NCBI GenBank assembly: GCA_021811405.1
Contig: JAJZOZ010000009.1
Span: 1 to 35,406, forward strand
Reading direction: 5' to 3'
From: a bacterium
Lineage (GTDB): Bacteria; Elusimicrobiota; Elusimicrobia; Elusimicrobiales; UBA9959
Length of the DNA stretch: 35,406 nucleotides
In this document: positions 18,072-26,068 of the stretch, in pieces
Layout: each line of letters starts with the position of its first letter
Numbering within the stretch: position 1 is the stretch's first letter
The notes under the pieces: generated by a model
What the model was told of the DNA's origin: nothing
The model's database searches: none
Seen by the model: the letters and a program-made list of their open reading frames with translations, nothing else
Position numbers and translations under genes: made by a program

Positions 18072-19089
18072 GCGCAGCCCCCTCCGCCGCCGGCCGGCCG
18101 CGCAGTATCCGCGCCGCCGCGGCCGCGGCGACCGGGCGCAGCTCGCCGTCCCCGAACCTGTCCAGGTAGGCCTTGAAGACCCCGGCGCAGCGGTCCGCCA
18201 GCGCGCAGCCCAGGCAGCGCACGGTCCTGGTCCGCTTCAGCGGCGGGACCGCGCTCTTCTTCACCGAGAGCACGTTCTCCTTCAGGTAGGAGCGCCCGCG
18301 CTCCAGCACGAGGCGCGGCGAGAAGAGCAGGTCGTTGGAGAAAGGGGCCAGCGGGCCCAGCGCGCAGAAAGGGGCGCCGGAGACCACGGGCCTGGCGCCG
18401 TTGGCCCGTATCACGCCCGCGGCCGCCCGCGCGGCGCGGGCGAATTCCGGCAGCCGGACCGTCAGCCCGCCGTAGGAGGAGCGCACGCTGCCCCACGGTA
18501 TCAGCTGCGAAAGCATGTAGACGCCCGGACGCCCGCGGGAGAAGACGTACTTCGCTATGCCGGCGGCCTTCCGGGCGTTGAGCGAGCAGATCACGGTATG
18601 GCACATGAAAAGCTTCAGGCGGCCGTGGCGCCCGACGTTCCCGAAGACCCGCTCCACGGCCTCGAAGGCCGAGGGCAGCCTGGTCACCGCGCGCGCCAGC
18701 TCCGGGCCGTCCCAGTGCACCGACAGGCAGAGCTCGTCGATATCCGGCAGCAGCGCGGCGGCAGCGGCCGGGTCCGCCAGGCCGGTGCCGTCGGTGGTGA
18801 CCTGCACCGAGTAGCCCAGCAGCCTGGCCACCCGCAGTATGCGGCCGAACTGCGGGTGCACGGTGGGCTCCCCGCCCAGCAGCGTCAGGTGCCGGGCTCC
18901 GCCGCTCCTGAGCCTCTTCATGATCGCGCAGGCCTCGGCCAGCGGCATGAAGCCGCCCCCGGAGCGCAGGTTGCGCGCCTCGCAGCAGAAGACGCAGCGG
19001 CGGCGGCAGACCTTGGAGATCCGGAGCTCGGCCCGGTCCCCGGCGGCCCCGAAGGCGGCCCCGGCGCTCAGTAGGTCCTTTCCGTGCAT
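18064..19089 (-). CDS. Radical SAM protein with C-terminal auxiliary Cys motif
   Basis: Start MHGKDLLSAGAAF (ATG 19089). LRISKVCRRRCVFCCEAR; LTLLGGEPTVHPQFGRIL; CLGCALADRCAGVFKAYLDRFGDGEL. Confidence 0.88.
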   Translation of the reverse strand: MHGKDLLSAGAAFGAAGDRAELRISKVCRRRCVFCCEARNLRSGGGFMPLAEACAIMKRLRSGGARHLTLLGGEPTVHPQFGRILRVARLLGYSVQVTTDGTGLADPAAAAALLPDIDELCLSVHWDGPELARAVTRLPSAFEAVERVFGNVGRHGRLKLFMCHTVICSLNARKAAGIAKYVFSRGRPGVYMLSQLIPWGSVRSSYGGLTVRLPEFARAARAAAGVIRANGARPVVSGAPFCALGPLAPFSNDLLFSPRLVLERGRSYLKENVLSVKKSAVPPLKRTRTVRCLGCALADRCAGVFKAYLDRFGDGELRPVAAAAAARILRGRPAAEGAAHG

Positions 19090-19799
19090 ATGTTGTACTT
19101 GACGTAGTTCGGCGCCCGGTCCTTGCGCACCCGGCTGTCCACGGCGCGCTGCTTGCGGGGCAGGGCCCCGTCGGGCCTGAGCGCGGCGTAGTCCACGTGG
19201 GTGTCCGTCTCGTTCTCCTTGAGGTCCCAGACCGCGCATTTCAGTCCCAGCGCCATCATGCCGGAGACGGTCTCCCGGATCCGGCCCTGGTTGGCCTTCA
19301 GGCGCAGCGTGTGCATCTCTATCTTCGTCCCGGGGAAGGACCTGATGTTCCCGATGGCCTTCAGCAGAGCGGCGTAGCTGCCCTTCTTCCTGGTCACGGC
19401 GTCGTGCGTCGCGGCGTCCGGCCCGTAGACCGGCAGCAGGAAGGCGTTGACCCCGGCCTTCACCAGGGTCTCCACCAGCCTGCGGCCGCGCAGCTTGACG
19501 CCGTTCGACATCAGCTCTATATAGGTGAACCCTTCCTTCACCCCCATCCGGACCACCGACTCCAGCAGCCAGGCCGGGGCCATCGTCGGCTCGTCGCCGC
19601 CGAGGCAGAGGCGCCTGACCCCGCGCCGGCGGAGCACCCGCATCAGCGCGCGGAAGCGGATCAGCACCTCGCGCCACCGCTCGTCGGTGAAGGCGAAGGC
19701 CGTCCTGTGCGGGTGCCTGTTGCGCTGGCAGAAGACGCAGTCGATGTCGCATCCGAAAGGGAACGCGAGCAGCAGCTTGTCCTCCTTCCTCGGGCTCAT
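19068..19799 (-). CDS. Short radical SAM protein lacking C-terminal Cys module
   Basis: LAFPFGCDIDCVFCQRNRHPH; LCLGGDEPTMAPAWLL; LLPVYGPDAATHDAVTRKKGSY; ends at 243 aa without CX2CX5C. Confidence 0.88.
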   Translation of the reverse strand: MSPRKEDKLLLAFPFGCDIDCVFCQRNRHPHRTAFAFTDERWREVLIRFRALMRVLRRRGVRRLCLGGDEPTMAPAWLLESVVRMGVKEGFTYIELMSNGVKLRGRRLVETLVKAGVNAFLLPVYGPDAATHDAVTRKKGSYAALLKAIGNIRSFPGTKIEMHTLRLKANQGRIRETVSGMMALGLKCAVWDLKENETDTHVDYAALRPDGALPRKQRAVDSRVRKDRAPNYVKYNICTERTY

Positions 19800-20782
19800 G
19801 CCGGCTTCGCCTCCCTCACCGGGCGGAAGAAGGCGGCGTGCCCGGGGAACGCCTCGAGGTACTTCCTGAATATGCCGCCGCAGGAACGCCGCAGCGGACA
19901 GGGGCGGCAGGTCTCCAGGTACACCCGCCGGCGCGTCGGGCGCAGCGAGACCGTCTCCTTCAGGCCGGCGCGCCCGCCGGGCAGCGCGGCCCGCTCCACG
20001 GTAAGCCGGGGGGAGTAATAGAGGTCGTTGGAAAGGTCGTAATGCCCGCCCAGCGCGCAGGCCGGCACGCCGAAGAAGCGCAGCGTCACGCCGAACAGCT
20101 CGGCCTGCTCCCGCAGCGCGCCTATGCGGGGGCCTATCGCGGTGAGGTCCGGCGCCAGCGCGGCGTAATCCGCGCAGGCCCCGCCTTCGGGGGCCGGGTT
20201 GGAGATCAGGTAATGCCTGACCAGTCCGGTGCCGGCGACGCGGCGCAGGATGTCCGAGACCCGCATGAAATTCTTCCTCATGGCGACGGTGTTAACCATC
20301 AGGAACGGCCGGCCTCGGCCCGCCTTGCCCAGGTTGTCGAGCGCGGCCATAACGTCGTCGAAGCTGCCTTTCCTGCCTGTCAACGCGTCGTGCAGCGCCG
20401 CGGTAGGGCCGTGGCAGGAGAGCATGGCCTCGTCCAGCAGCGGCGCGGCGCGCCGCGCGAAGGCCGGGTCCGCGAAAGCGGCCCCGTTGGTGGTGACGGC
20501 GGTCCTGTAGCCCAGGGCCCTGGCGGCGCCGATGGCGGCCGGAAGGGCGGCGCAGAGCGAAGGCTCGCCGCCGGTAAAGGTCACGTGGGAGAAGCCGGCC
20601 CGCCGCTTCTCCCTCAGGATGCCGGCTATCTCCGCGCCTGAAAGGTCCAGAGTCCGGAACCGCCGCAGCCTGTTGCGCTCGCTGCAGAACAGGCAGCTGT
20701 TCCCGCAGGTGTAGGAAACGTGTATCTCCAGCCGCTCCGGGGCCGCTCTCTTCGCGTCGGTCATCCGGACGTCCCCGCTCAT
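19796..20782 (-). CDS. Radical SAM protein with C-terminal auxiliary Cys motif
   Basis: IHVSYTCGNSCLFCSERN; VTFTGGEPSLCAALP; SCHGPTAALHDALTGRKGSF; CRPCPLRRSCGGIFRKYLEAF. ATGA overlap with the 20779 stop. Confidence 0.9.
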   Translation of the reverse strand: MSGDVRMTDAKRAAPERLEIHVSYTCGNSCLFCSERNRLRRFRTLDLSGAEIAGILREKRRAGFSHVTFTGGEPSLCAALPAAIGAARALGYRTAVTTNGAAFADPAFARRAAPLLDEAMLSCHGPTAALHDALTGRKGSFDDVMAALDNLGKAGRGRPFLMVNTVAMRKNFMRVSDILRRVAGTGLVRHYLISNPAPEGGACADYAALAPDLTAIGPRIGALREQAELFGVTLRFFGVPACALGGHYDLSNDLYYSPRLTVERAALPGGRAGLKETVSLRPTRRRVYLETCRPCPLRRSCGGIFRKYLEAFPGHAAFFRPVREAKPA

Positions 20783-21921
20783 GCGCGGCACCTCCCGGCG
20801 CGCACCGGCTTCAGCGCCGAAAAGCCCGCGGCCATCACGGTCTTTATCCGCGCGCCGCGGCAGGCGGCGGAGGCGCGGCACCTGCGGCAGGCCGAACCCT
20901 TCACGGTCAGCCTCTCGGCGATGAAGAACTCCGCCACCTTCATGATCCCGGCGCGGGGCGTTATCCTCTTCGCCCTCCGCCGGTCCTCCGGCAGGCAGGC
21001 CGGCGGAGGCACCGTCTTCAGAGAGCCCTCCGCCCGCAGCAGCTCCAGGTCCGAGCAGAACTGCGCCATCACGCAGGAGGCGCAGCGCGGCCCCCTGCAG
21101 TGCATCTCTTCGCCGGAGTACAGGAAGGCCTCGAGCGGCCGGCGCATGCCGCGCACCTCGTCCATCAGCTTGTCCGGGTGCTGGATGTAGCGCTCGTTGC
21201 CCTCCAGGACCGCGGCGGGGAACCTGTTGGTCCAGACGTGCGCGCCGACGGATTCGGAGAAGCGGAACACCTTTTCCAGCATCCCCTTCTTGGAAGCCGG
21301 GGAATAGGAGAGCCGCTTCCAGTTCTCCCAGGCGCGGCCGAAAGGTATCAGGTTCAGCAGGTCGTACTCGTCCACGCCCAGCCGGTGCAGCATGGCGACT
21401 ATGTCGTAGACGGAATCGGCGTTCAGCCTGTTCACCACGATGTCGCTGCTGACGATCAGGCCGGGCACCTTCTTGGCGTTGGCGACGGCCAGCATGGTCT
21501 GCGCGAACGCGCCCGGGACCCCGACCAGCGCGTCGTGCTGCGCGGCGGTGGCCCCGTGCACGGAAAAAGTGATCTCGGTCAGGCCGGACTTCACGGCGCG
21601 CCTCAGGAACGCCCCGTAGCAGAACATGCGCCCGTTGCTGATGGCCTGCACATGCGTGTAGCCCAGCTTCCGGGCCTTCGCCACTATGGCCGTGAACCCG
21701 GGATGTATAGTGGGCTCGCCGCCGCTCAGCACCACCCGGCGGCAGCCCTCGGCCCGCCCGCGCTTCAGGTCGGCCTCTATCTCGGCGAGCGGCAGGTGCT
21801 CGCCGCAGATGGAGTCCGCGTCGAGACAGAAGAGGCAGCGGTTGTTGCAGGCCCTGGTGAGCCTGACCCATTTGCGCTTTTCCGGGGCCGCAGCGGTCTT
21901 TTCCGTCATCGTGTCATCCAA
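20779..21921 (-). CDS. Radical SAM protein with extended Cys-rich C-terminus
   Basis: VRLTRACNNRCLFCLDADSICG; VVLSGGEPTIHPGFTAIV; SVHGATAAQHDALVGVPGAF; CRGPRCASCVMAQFCSD plus ACRRCRASAACRG. Confidence 0.9.
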   Translation of the reverse strand: MDDTMTEKTAAAPEKRKWVRLTRACNNRCLFCLDADSICGEHLPLAEIEADLKRGRAEGCRRVVLSGGEPTIHPGFTAIVAKARKLGYTHVQAISNGRMFCYGAFLRRAVKSGLTEITFSVHGATAAQHDALVGVPGAFAQTMLAVANAKKVPGLIVSSDIVVNRLNADSVYDIVAMLHRLGVDEYDLLNLIPFGRAWENWKRLSYSPASKKGMLEKVFRFSESVGAHVWTNRFPAAVLEGNERYIQHPDKLMDEVRGMRRPLEAFLYSGEEMHCRGPRCASCVMAQFCSDLELLRAEGSLKTVPPPACLPEDRRRAKRITPRAGIMKVAEFFIAERLTVKGSACRRCRASAACRGARIKTVMAAGFSALKPVRAGRCRA

Positions 21922-22861
21922 GAAGTATCTTCTCCGCCAGCCGGTCGGCGGCCAGCCCGCCCGCCACCGCCCCGGCCCCGAACAGCGCCTTCGCCATCCC
22001 GGCGTAATCCGGCGGGACCCGCGGCGGCCCGTCCAGGGCCTCCAGCCCGCCCGCCAGCATATGCGCCGCCTGCCCCGCGTTCTTCGCGGCCAGGACGAGG
22101 TTGGAGTGATAGCATCTCCCGTCCGTGTCCACGGTTATCCCCGGGTTGAACAGCGGCACCGGGCCCGAGCGCGAGGCGTTCTCTATGAGGACCGCCCCGG
22201 AATCCGCGAGCTCCCTGATGCGCCGCAGCGCGCCCGAGAGCCTGGAGAGGCCGGCCGGCGTCCAGGCGCGGTAGTAGGCCGGCAGCACGTTGACGCGCGG
22301 CGGCCTGCCGCCGGAGACGTCCAGCACCCGCCGCAGCACCTCCAGCGCCGAGCACGGGTCGCGCTCCGGCAGCAGCAGGTTCCAGATCAGGTTGGGCAGC
22401 CCGGAGAACCTTGCGCTGACGCTCACCGAGGTGTTCACGTTCACCTGCACCCCGGGCCTGGCGGAAAAAAAACGCACCTTGGCCGCGTCCAGCAGCAGGC
22501 CGTTGGTGCCCACTTCCACGCGGCCGCCGAAGCCGGCGGCCTCCAGCTGAGCTATCCCCGCTCGCACGAGCGCGAAGCGCAGCAGCGGCTCTCCGCCGAA
22601 AAACTTCACCGCGCCGCCCTCGGGGGCGGCGGCGCAGTACCGCTTTATAGCGCTTTTCAGGACCGCCCCGGGCATATCCGCCCGGCCGGTCGCGACGGGG
22701 CATTCGGGGCAGGCCGACTGGCAGCGCCGGGTAACTATAAGGGTCAGCTGCGGGGCCGGCGCGCCCCCGCGGCGGGCCGGCAGGGCCGGTTTACTGGCCT
22801 TTCTCCGCCTGTTTGCCCTTGGGCTGCTTGCTCTGCTGCTGTACGCCCATCCTCTTGTCAT
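21914..22861 (-). CDS. Divergent radical SAM protein
   Basis: LTLIVTRRCQSACPECPVATG; VKFFGGEPLLRFALV; VGTNGLLLD; FNPGITVDTDGRCYHSNLVLA. The only ATG overlaps the upstream gene by 71 bp, so the start is uncertain. Confidence 0.8.
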   Translation of the reverse strand: MTRGWAYSSRASSPRANRRRKASKPALPARRGGAPAPQLTLIVTRRCQSACPECPVATGRADMPGAVLKSAIKRYCAAAPEGGAVKFFGGEPLLRFALVRAGIAQLEAAGFGGRVEVGTNGLLLDAAKVRFFSARPGVQVNVNTSVSVSARFSGLPNLIWNLLLPERDPCSALEVLRRVLDVSGGRPPRVNVLPAYYRAWTPAGLSRLSGALRRIRELADSGAVLIENASRSGPVPLFNPGITVDTDGRCYHSNLVLAAKNAGQAAHMLAGGLEALDGPPRVPPDYAGMAKALFGAGAVAGGLAADRLAEKILLG

Positions 22862-23840
22862 CTTCAGCCTTCTGCTTTACCATGTCGGCCATTATCTTGT
22901 GCCGGAACGAGCTGGTGCAGTAGCCGGTGGCGAGTTTCTTGGCCAGAGGAGCGCAGACCGACGGGTCCCTGGACTCCAGCACGCGCGGCAGCCACTTGTC
23001 GTCGGGGATGGCGTCCCCTATCACCAGCGCGGCGCTGAGCTGGCATTCCTTCTTCCTGGGGCCGCTCAGCCTGCTGCAGGCCGCCCGCCCGCGTATGAAC
23101 AGGAAGTTGGATTCGCAGCCCGGGGGCAGGCCGAGCGACCTGCACTCCGGGGTCCGCTTCCGGGCTATGGAGTCGGAGATGACGCGGCAGAAGTCGGGGC
23201 TGGGCCGGCCGTCCCTGAACGCGTTGTTTATGAACTTCTCGCATTTGCCGTCGTTGATGGTCTTGCGCATCGCGGAGTACAGGAACTCGTAGTAGTCCGC
23301 GGCGTAGCAGACCCGGTTCAGGTTGTCCTGGACGCAGTCGAGCTGCCCGCCGCTTATCAGCCGGCAGACCCCGTAATCCAGGAACAGGTTGAGGATGGTA
23401 TCGTCCTCAGGCATGTTGCTGTTGGTGTTGAAGAAGAACTTGAAGTTCTTGTCGAAATGCCGGATGATCGCGTCCGGGTTGTCCGAGAACGCCTTCACGC
23501 AGTCGGCGTCGGCCGCGTTCACGGGGACGTCCTCCGGCTGGGAATAATACCCGCCGTAAGAGCCCTCGTACTGGCCGCCCTGCGGGATGTTGCTCCGGGT
23601 CTCCGTGGAGACCGGGCTGCTCAGCGCCGCGGCGTCCGGCGGCAGCGCCTGGCCGACCTCCTGCTGCGCCTCCGACGGCGAAGGGGGCGGGACCGGCTGC
23701 TCCAGCCCCATGTTGGCGGCCTTCTTGTCCGTCACCATCTTCAGGGCCAGCAGCACGCCCATCAGCGCCACCAGCAGCGCCACCAGCAGCTTCGGGGACA
23801 TCGCCCCGCGCCTGTATCCCTTCCTCATGGCGCTCACCAT
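22791..23840 (-). CDS. Membrane-anchored Cys-rich protein
   Basis: N-terminal TM (MSPKLLVALLVALMGVLLALKMV), Pro-rich stalk, Cys-rich domain ending LESRDPSVCAPLAKKLATGYC, similar to the C-terminus of 2880..4241. Confidence 0.78.
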   Translation of the reverse strand: MVSAMRKGYRRGAMSPKLLVALLVALMGVLLALKMVTDKKAANMGLEQPVPPPSPSEAQQEVGQALPPDAAALSSPVSTETRSNIPQGGQYEGSYGGYYSQPEDVPVNAADADCVKAFSDNPDAIIRHFDKNFKFFFNTNSNMPEDDTILNLFLDYGVCRLISGGQLDCVQDNLNRVCYAADYYEFLYSAMRKTINDGKCEKFINNAFRDGRPSPDFCRVISDSIARKRTPECRSLGLPPGCESNFLFIRGRAACSRLSGPRKKECQLSAALVIGDAIPDDKWLPRVLESRDPSVCAPLAKKLATGYCTSSFRHKIMADMVKQKAEDDKRMGVQQQSKQPKGKQAEKGQ

Positions 23841-24130
23841 TGCCCGTGGCTGCCGTGCGAGCCGTGGCTGCCGTGCGAGCCGTGGCTGCTGTGCGAGCCG
23901 TGCGAGCCGTGCGAGGCGTGGCTCACGTGGCCCGACGCGTTGCCGCTGCTGTGGAAGTAATTGGAATGGGTCGCCGCGTCGGCGTGCTCGGTCACGGCCC
24001 CGACGGCCGTGGCCACCAGGCCCAGGACGACCGCGGCCTTGACCACGTCGCTCTTGACTATCTTTCCTTCCTCGCTGGAGAGGAAGCGAGAAAGGTCCCC
24101 CGACAGCTTCTTTTTCTGTTTTCCAGCCAT
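23834..24130 (-). CDS. His-Xaa-Ser repeat peptide, HxsA-like putative RiPP precursor
   Basis: 98 aa: leader-like SGDLSRFLSSEEGKIVKSDVVKAAVVLGL and C-terminal HVSHASHGSHGSHSSHGSHGSHGSHGSHGQW. Adjacent to the HxsB-like maturase. Confidence 0.8.
   Translation of the reverse strand: MAGKQKKKLSGDLSRFLSSEEGKIVKSDVVKAAVVLGLVATAVGAVTEHADAATHSNYFHSSGNASGHVSHASHGSHGSHSSHGSHGSHGSHGSHGQW
23846..23930 (-). repeat. Tandem repeat encoding (His-Gly-Ser)n; 18-bp higher-order unit GTGGCTGCCGTGCGAGCC (+ strand), degrading to 9-bp units
   Basis: Perfect copies 23846-23863 and 23864-23881; third copy 23882-23899 with one mismatch; then GTGCGAGCC-type 9-mers. Confidence 0.85.
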
Positions 24131-24149
24131 AATTTGCCCCGTGTTCCCT

Positions 24150-25622
24150 CTAGACGTGTATCCCGGCCACTCCGGCGCTGCTGCCGGCCCAGGACTCGAA
24201 CAGCTTCTTGACTTTCGGCTCGCGCAGGCGCGCGAACAGGTAATCCATGACCCCGGTGTAGATCTCGCACCGGAAGTTGGGATGGTGCATGTACAGGTCG
24301 TTGTGCTCGGAATAGTTGAAGACCGGGCAGACGCCGCAGTAAGGCTTGTAGACGCAGGAGGAGCAGAGCGTCTGTATGTCCGTCACCGAGGCGGTGACCA
24401 CGCATTTCACGGTCGGGCTGGCCGCCAGGTCCGCGTAGGCCTCCTTCTTCAGGTCGCCCATGCAGAAGGCGTCGGTGCCTTCGGCGGCGAGCATGCGGCC
24501 CTCGTCGCAGGTGAACACCCTGCCGTCGTAGTCGTACGCGATCTGGCCTATCCCGGCCCCGCACGGCGACCGCAGGTCCATGAAGTTCGGGTCGGTATCG
24601 GTCAGGATCTTGCGCAGGAATATCCTGGCGGTGTGCTCGACCAGCGAGGCCTTCTTCTTCAGGTTCAGGTCTATGACGTAGTCCAGCGCCTTCGTGTAGA
24701 ACTCTATGTACTCCCGGGCGGTGTAGCCTATCCGGCCCCAGGCCTTCTTGGCCGCGCCGAACGGGTTGAGGAAGCGCAGGAAGATGGAGCGGGCGCCGAT
24801 GCGGACGTATTCGTCCACTATGTCCTTGTGCCGCCCGAGGGACTGCTTCGTCACGGTCAGCAGAGCGTCGGGCCCGTTCTTGCTCCGGGCCGTGCGCTTC
24901 TTTATGATCTTCCACCACTTCAGCACCTCGGCGTGGCTGCCGCCGCCGGTGGCTACGCGGTTCTTGTTGTGCAGGTCGGCCGGACCGTCCAGCGAGGTGC
25001 AGATGGCCACGTTGTGCTTGAGCAGGAAATCCAGGCGCTCCGCCGTCATGGCGGAAAGGTTGGTCACCAGGCTCAGGCCCACCTTCTTGTCGGTGGTCTT
25101 AAGGCGCTCGGCGGCCTCCTTCACCATGAACTCCAGCACCGGCCAGTTGAGCAGCGGCTCGCCGCCCTGGAACTCTATGGTGACCGACGGCGCCGGCGAC
25201 GCGAAGACGGAATCCAGCACCTTCAGCGCGGTCTCCTTCGTCATGTCCAGCCCGCGGCCGCCCTTCTTAGAAGAGGCGTGGCAGTAGACGCAGTCGTGGT
25301 TGCAGCGGCGGGTCAGCACCGCTATGTGCAGGGCCGGGCCGGAGAAGAGGAAGTGGTTCTTCTCGTGCCACCTGTCGGCCAGGCCGGCGAAGTCCATGTA
25401 GTCCCGCACGAAGCCCTTGCGGGAGAGGTCCTTGTACTCCGCGGACTTCTTGTCCAGCGTGCCGGCGGCCAGCTTCGAGAAGACCTTCTCCGTTAGAAAA
25501 GCGTACTCGCCTATGTCGTTGGTGACCAGGTATTCGTCCCCGGACCGCTTGAAGCGGAGGAAGCCGGTCCTCTGGGGGTTGAACTCAATTTCCTTTTTTT
25601 GTTTTCTTGGCATTTTTGGCAT
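24150..25622 (-). CDS. hxsB: His-Xaa-Ser system radical SAM maturase HxsB-like
   Basis: GFLRFKRSGDEYLVTNDIGEYAFLTEKVFSKL N-terminal domain; IAVLTRRCNHDCVYCHASSKKGG; VTIEFQGGEPLLNWPVLEF; TSLDGPADLHNKNR; SPASM Cys run CDEGR...CSSCVYKPYCGVCP. Confidence 0.85.
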   Translation of the reverse strand: MPKMPRKQKKEIEFNPQRTGFLRFKRSGDEYLVTNDIGEYAFLTEKVFSKLAAGTLDKKSAEYKDLSRKGFVRDYMDFAGLADRWHEKNHFLFSGPALHIAVLTRRCNHDCVYCHASSKKGGRGLDMTKETALKVLDSVFASPAPSVTIEFQGGEPLLNWPVLEFMVKEAAERLKTTDKKVGLSLVTNLSAMTAERLDFLLKHNVAICTSLDGPADLHNKNRVATGGGSHAEVLKWWKIIKKRTARSKNGPDALLTVTKQSLGRHKDIVDEYVRIGARSIFLRFLNPFGAAKKAWGRIGYTAREYIEFYTKALDYVIDLNLKKKASLVEHTARIFLRKILTDTDPNFMDLRSPCGAGIGQIAYDYDGRVFTCDEGRMLAAEGTDAFCMGDLKKEAYADLAASPTVKCVVTASVTDIQTLCSSCVYKPYCGVCPVFNYSEHNDLYMHHPNFRCEIYTGVMDYLFARLREPKVKKLFESWAGSSAGVAGIHV

Positions 25623-26049
25623 TTTTGCTCTTTTCCCACGGCACGGCTATGCCCAGAGAATCGTCCTTGTAGTCGCCGCTCTCCGCTTCCTTCAGCAGCT
25701 TCTCGATCTCCTTCTCCAGCTCCGCGTCCAGCACCGGCGCCGCGGCGGCCGGCTCGGCGGTCTTCGGCTGGGCCGAGAGCAGCGCCCTGACCACTATCCT
25801 TTCGCGCAGGACCTGGTTGACGGAGGAGACCTTCAGGCGGAAGGCGTGGTGCAGCAGCTCGTTGCGGAACTCGCCCTCCAGGTCGCGGCCCTCCGGGAAC
25901 TTGCCGTTCTTCGGCTCCAGCTCCACGGAGAGCGAACCGCCCTTGTCCTTGCCCAGCTTCACGTAGGCGTCCTTGGAGAACGTGTACGCCGCGGCGTAGA
26001 CGCTCTCAAGGGGATATACCGAAAGATCGATCTTAACCTGTTTTTTCAT
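25585..26049 (-). CDS. hxsD: His-Xaa-Ser system protein HxsD-like
   Basis: IDLSVYPLESVYAAAYTFSKDAYVKLGKDKGGSLSVELEPK...EFRNELLHHAFRLKVSSVNQVLRERIV matches the HxsD pattern; overlaps hxsB. Confidence 0.75.
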   Translation of the reverse strand: MKKQVKIDLSVYPLESVYAAAYTFSKDAYVKLGKDKGGSLSVELEPKNGKFPEGRDLEGEFRNELLHHAFRLKVSSVNQVLRERIVVRALLSAQPKTAEPAAAAPVLDAELEKEIEKLLKEAESGDYKDDSLGIAVPWEKSKNAKNAKKTKKGN

Positions 26050-26068
26050 GCTGTTCCTCGGACGTAGT

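Noticed and set aside
23840-23931. Short tandem repeats resembling a CRISPR-like or minisatellite locus
   Set aside because: 9/18-bp units without spacers, in frame within a 98-aa ORF encoding His-Gly-Ser repeats.
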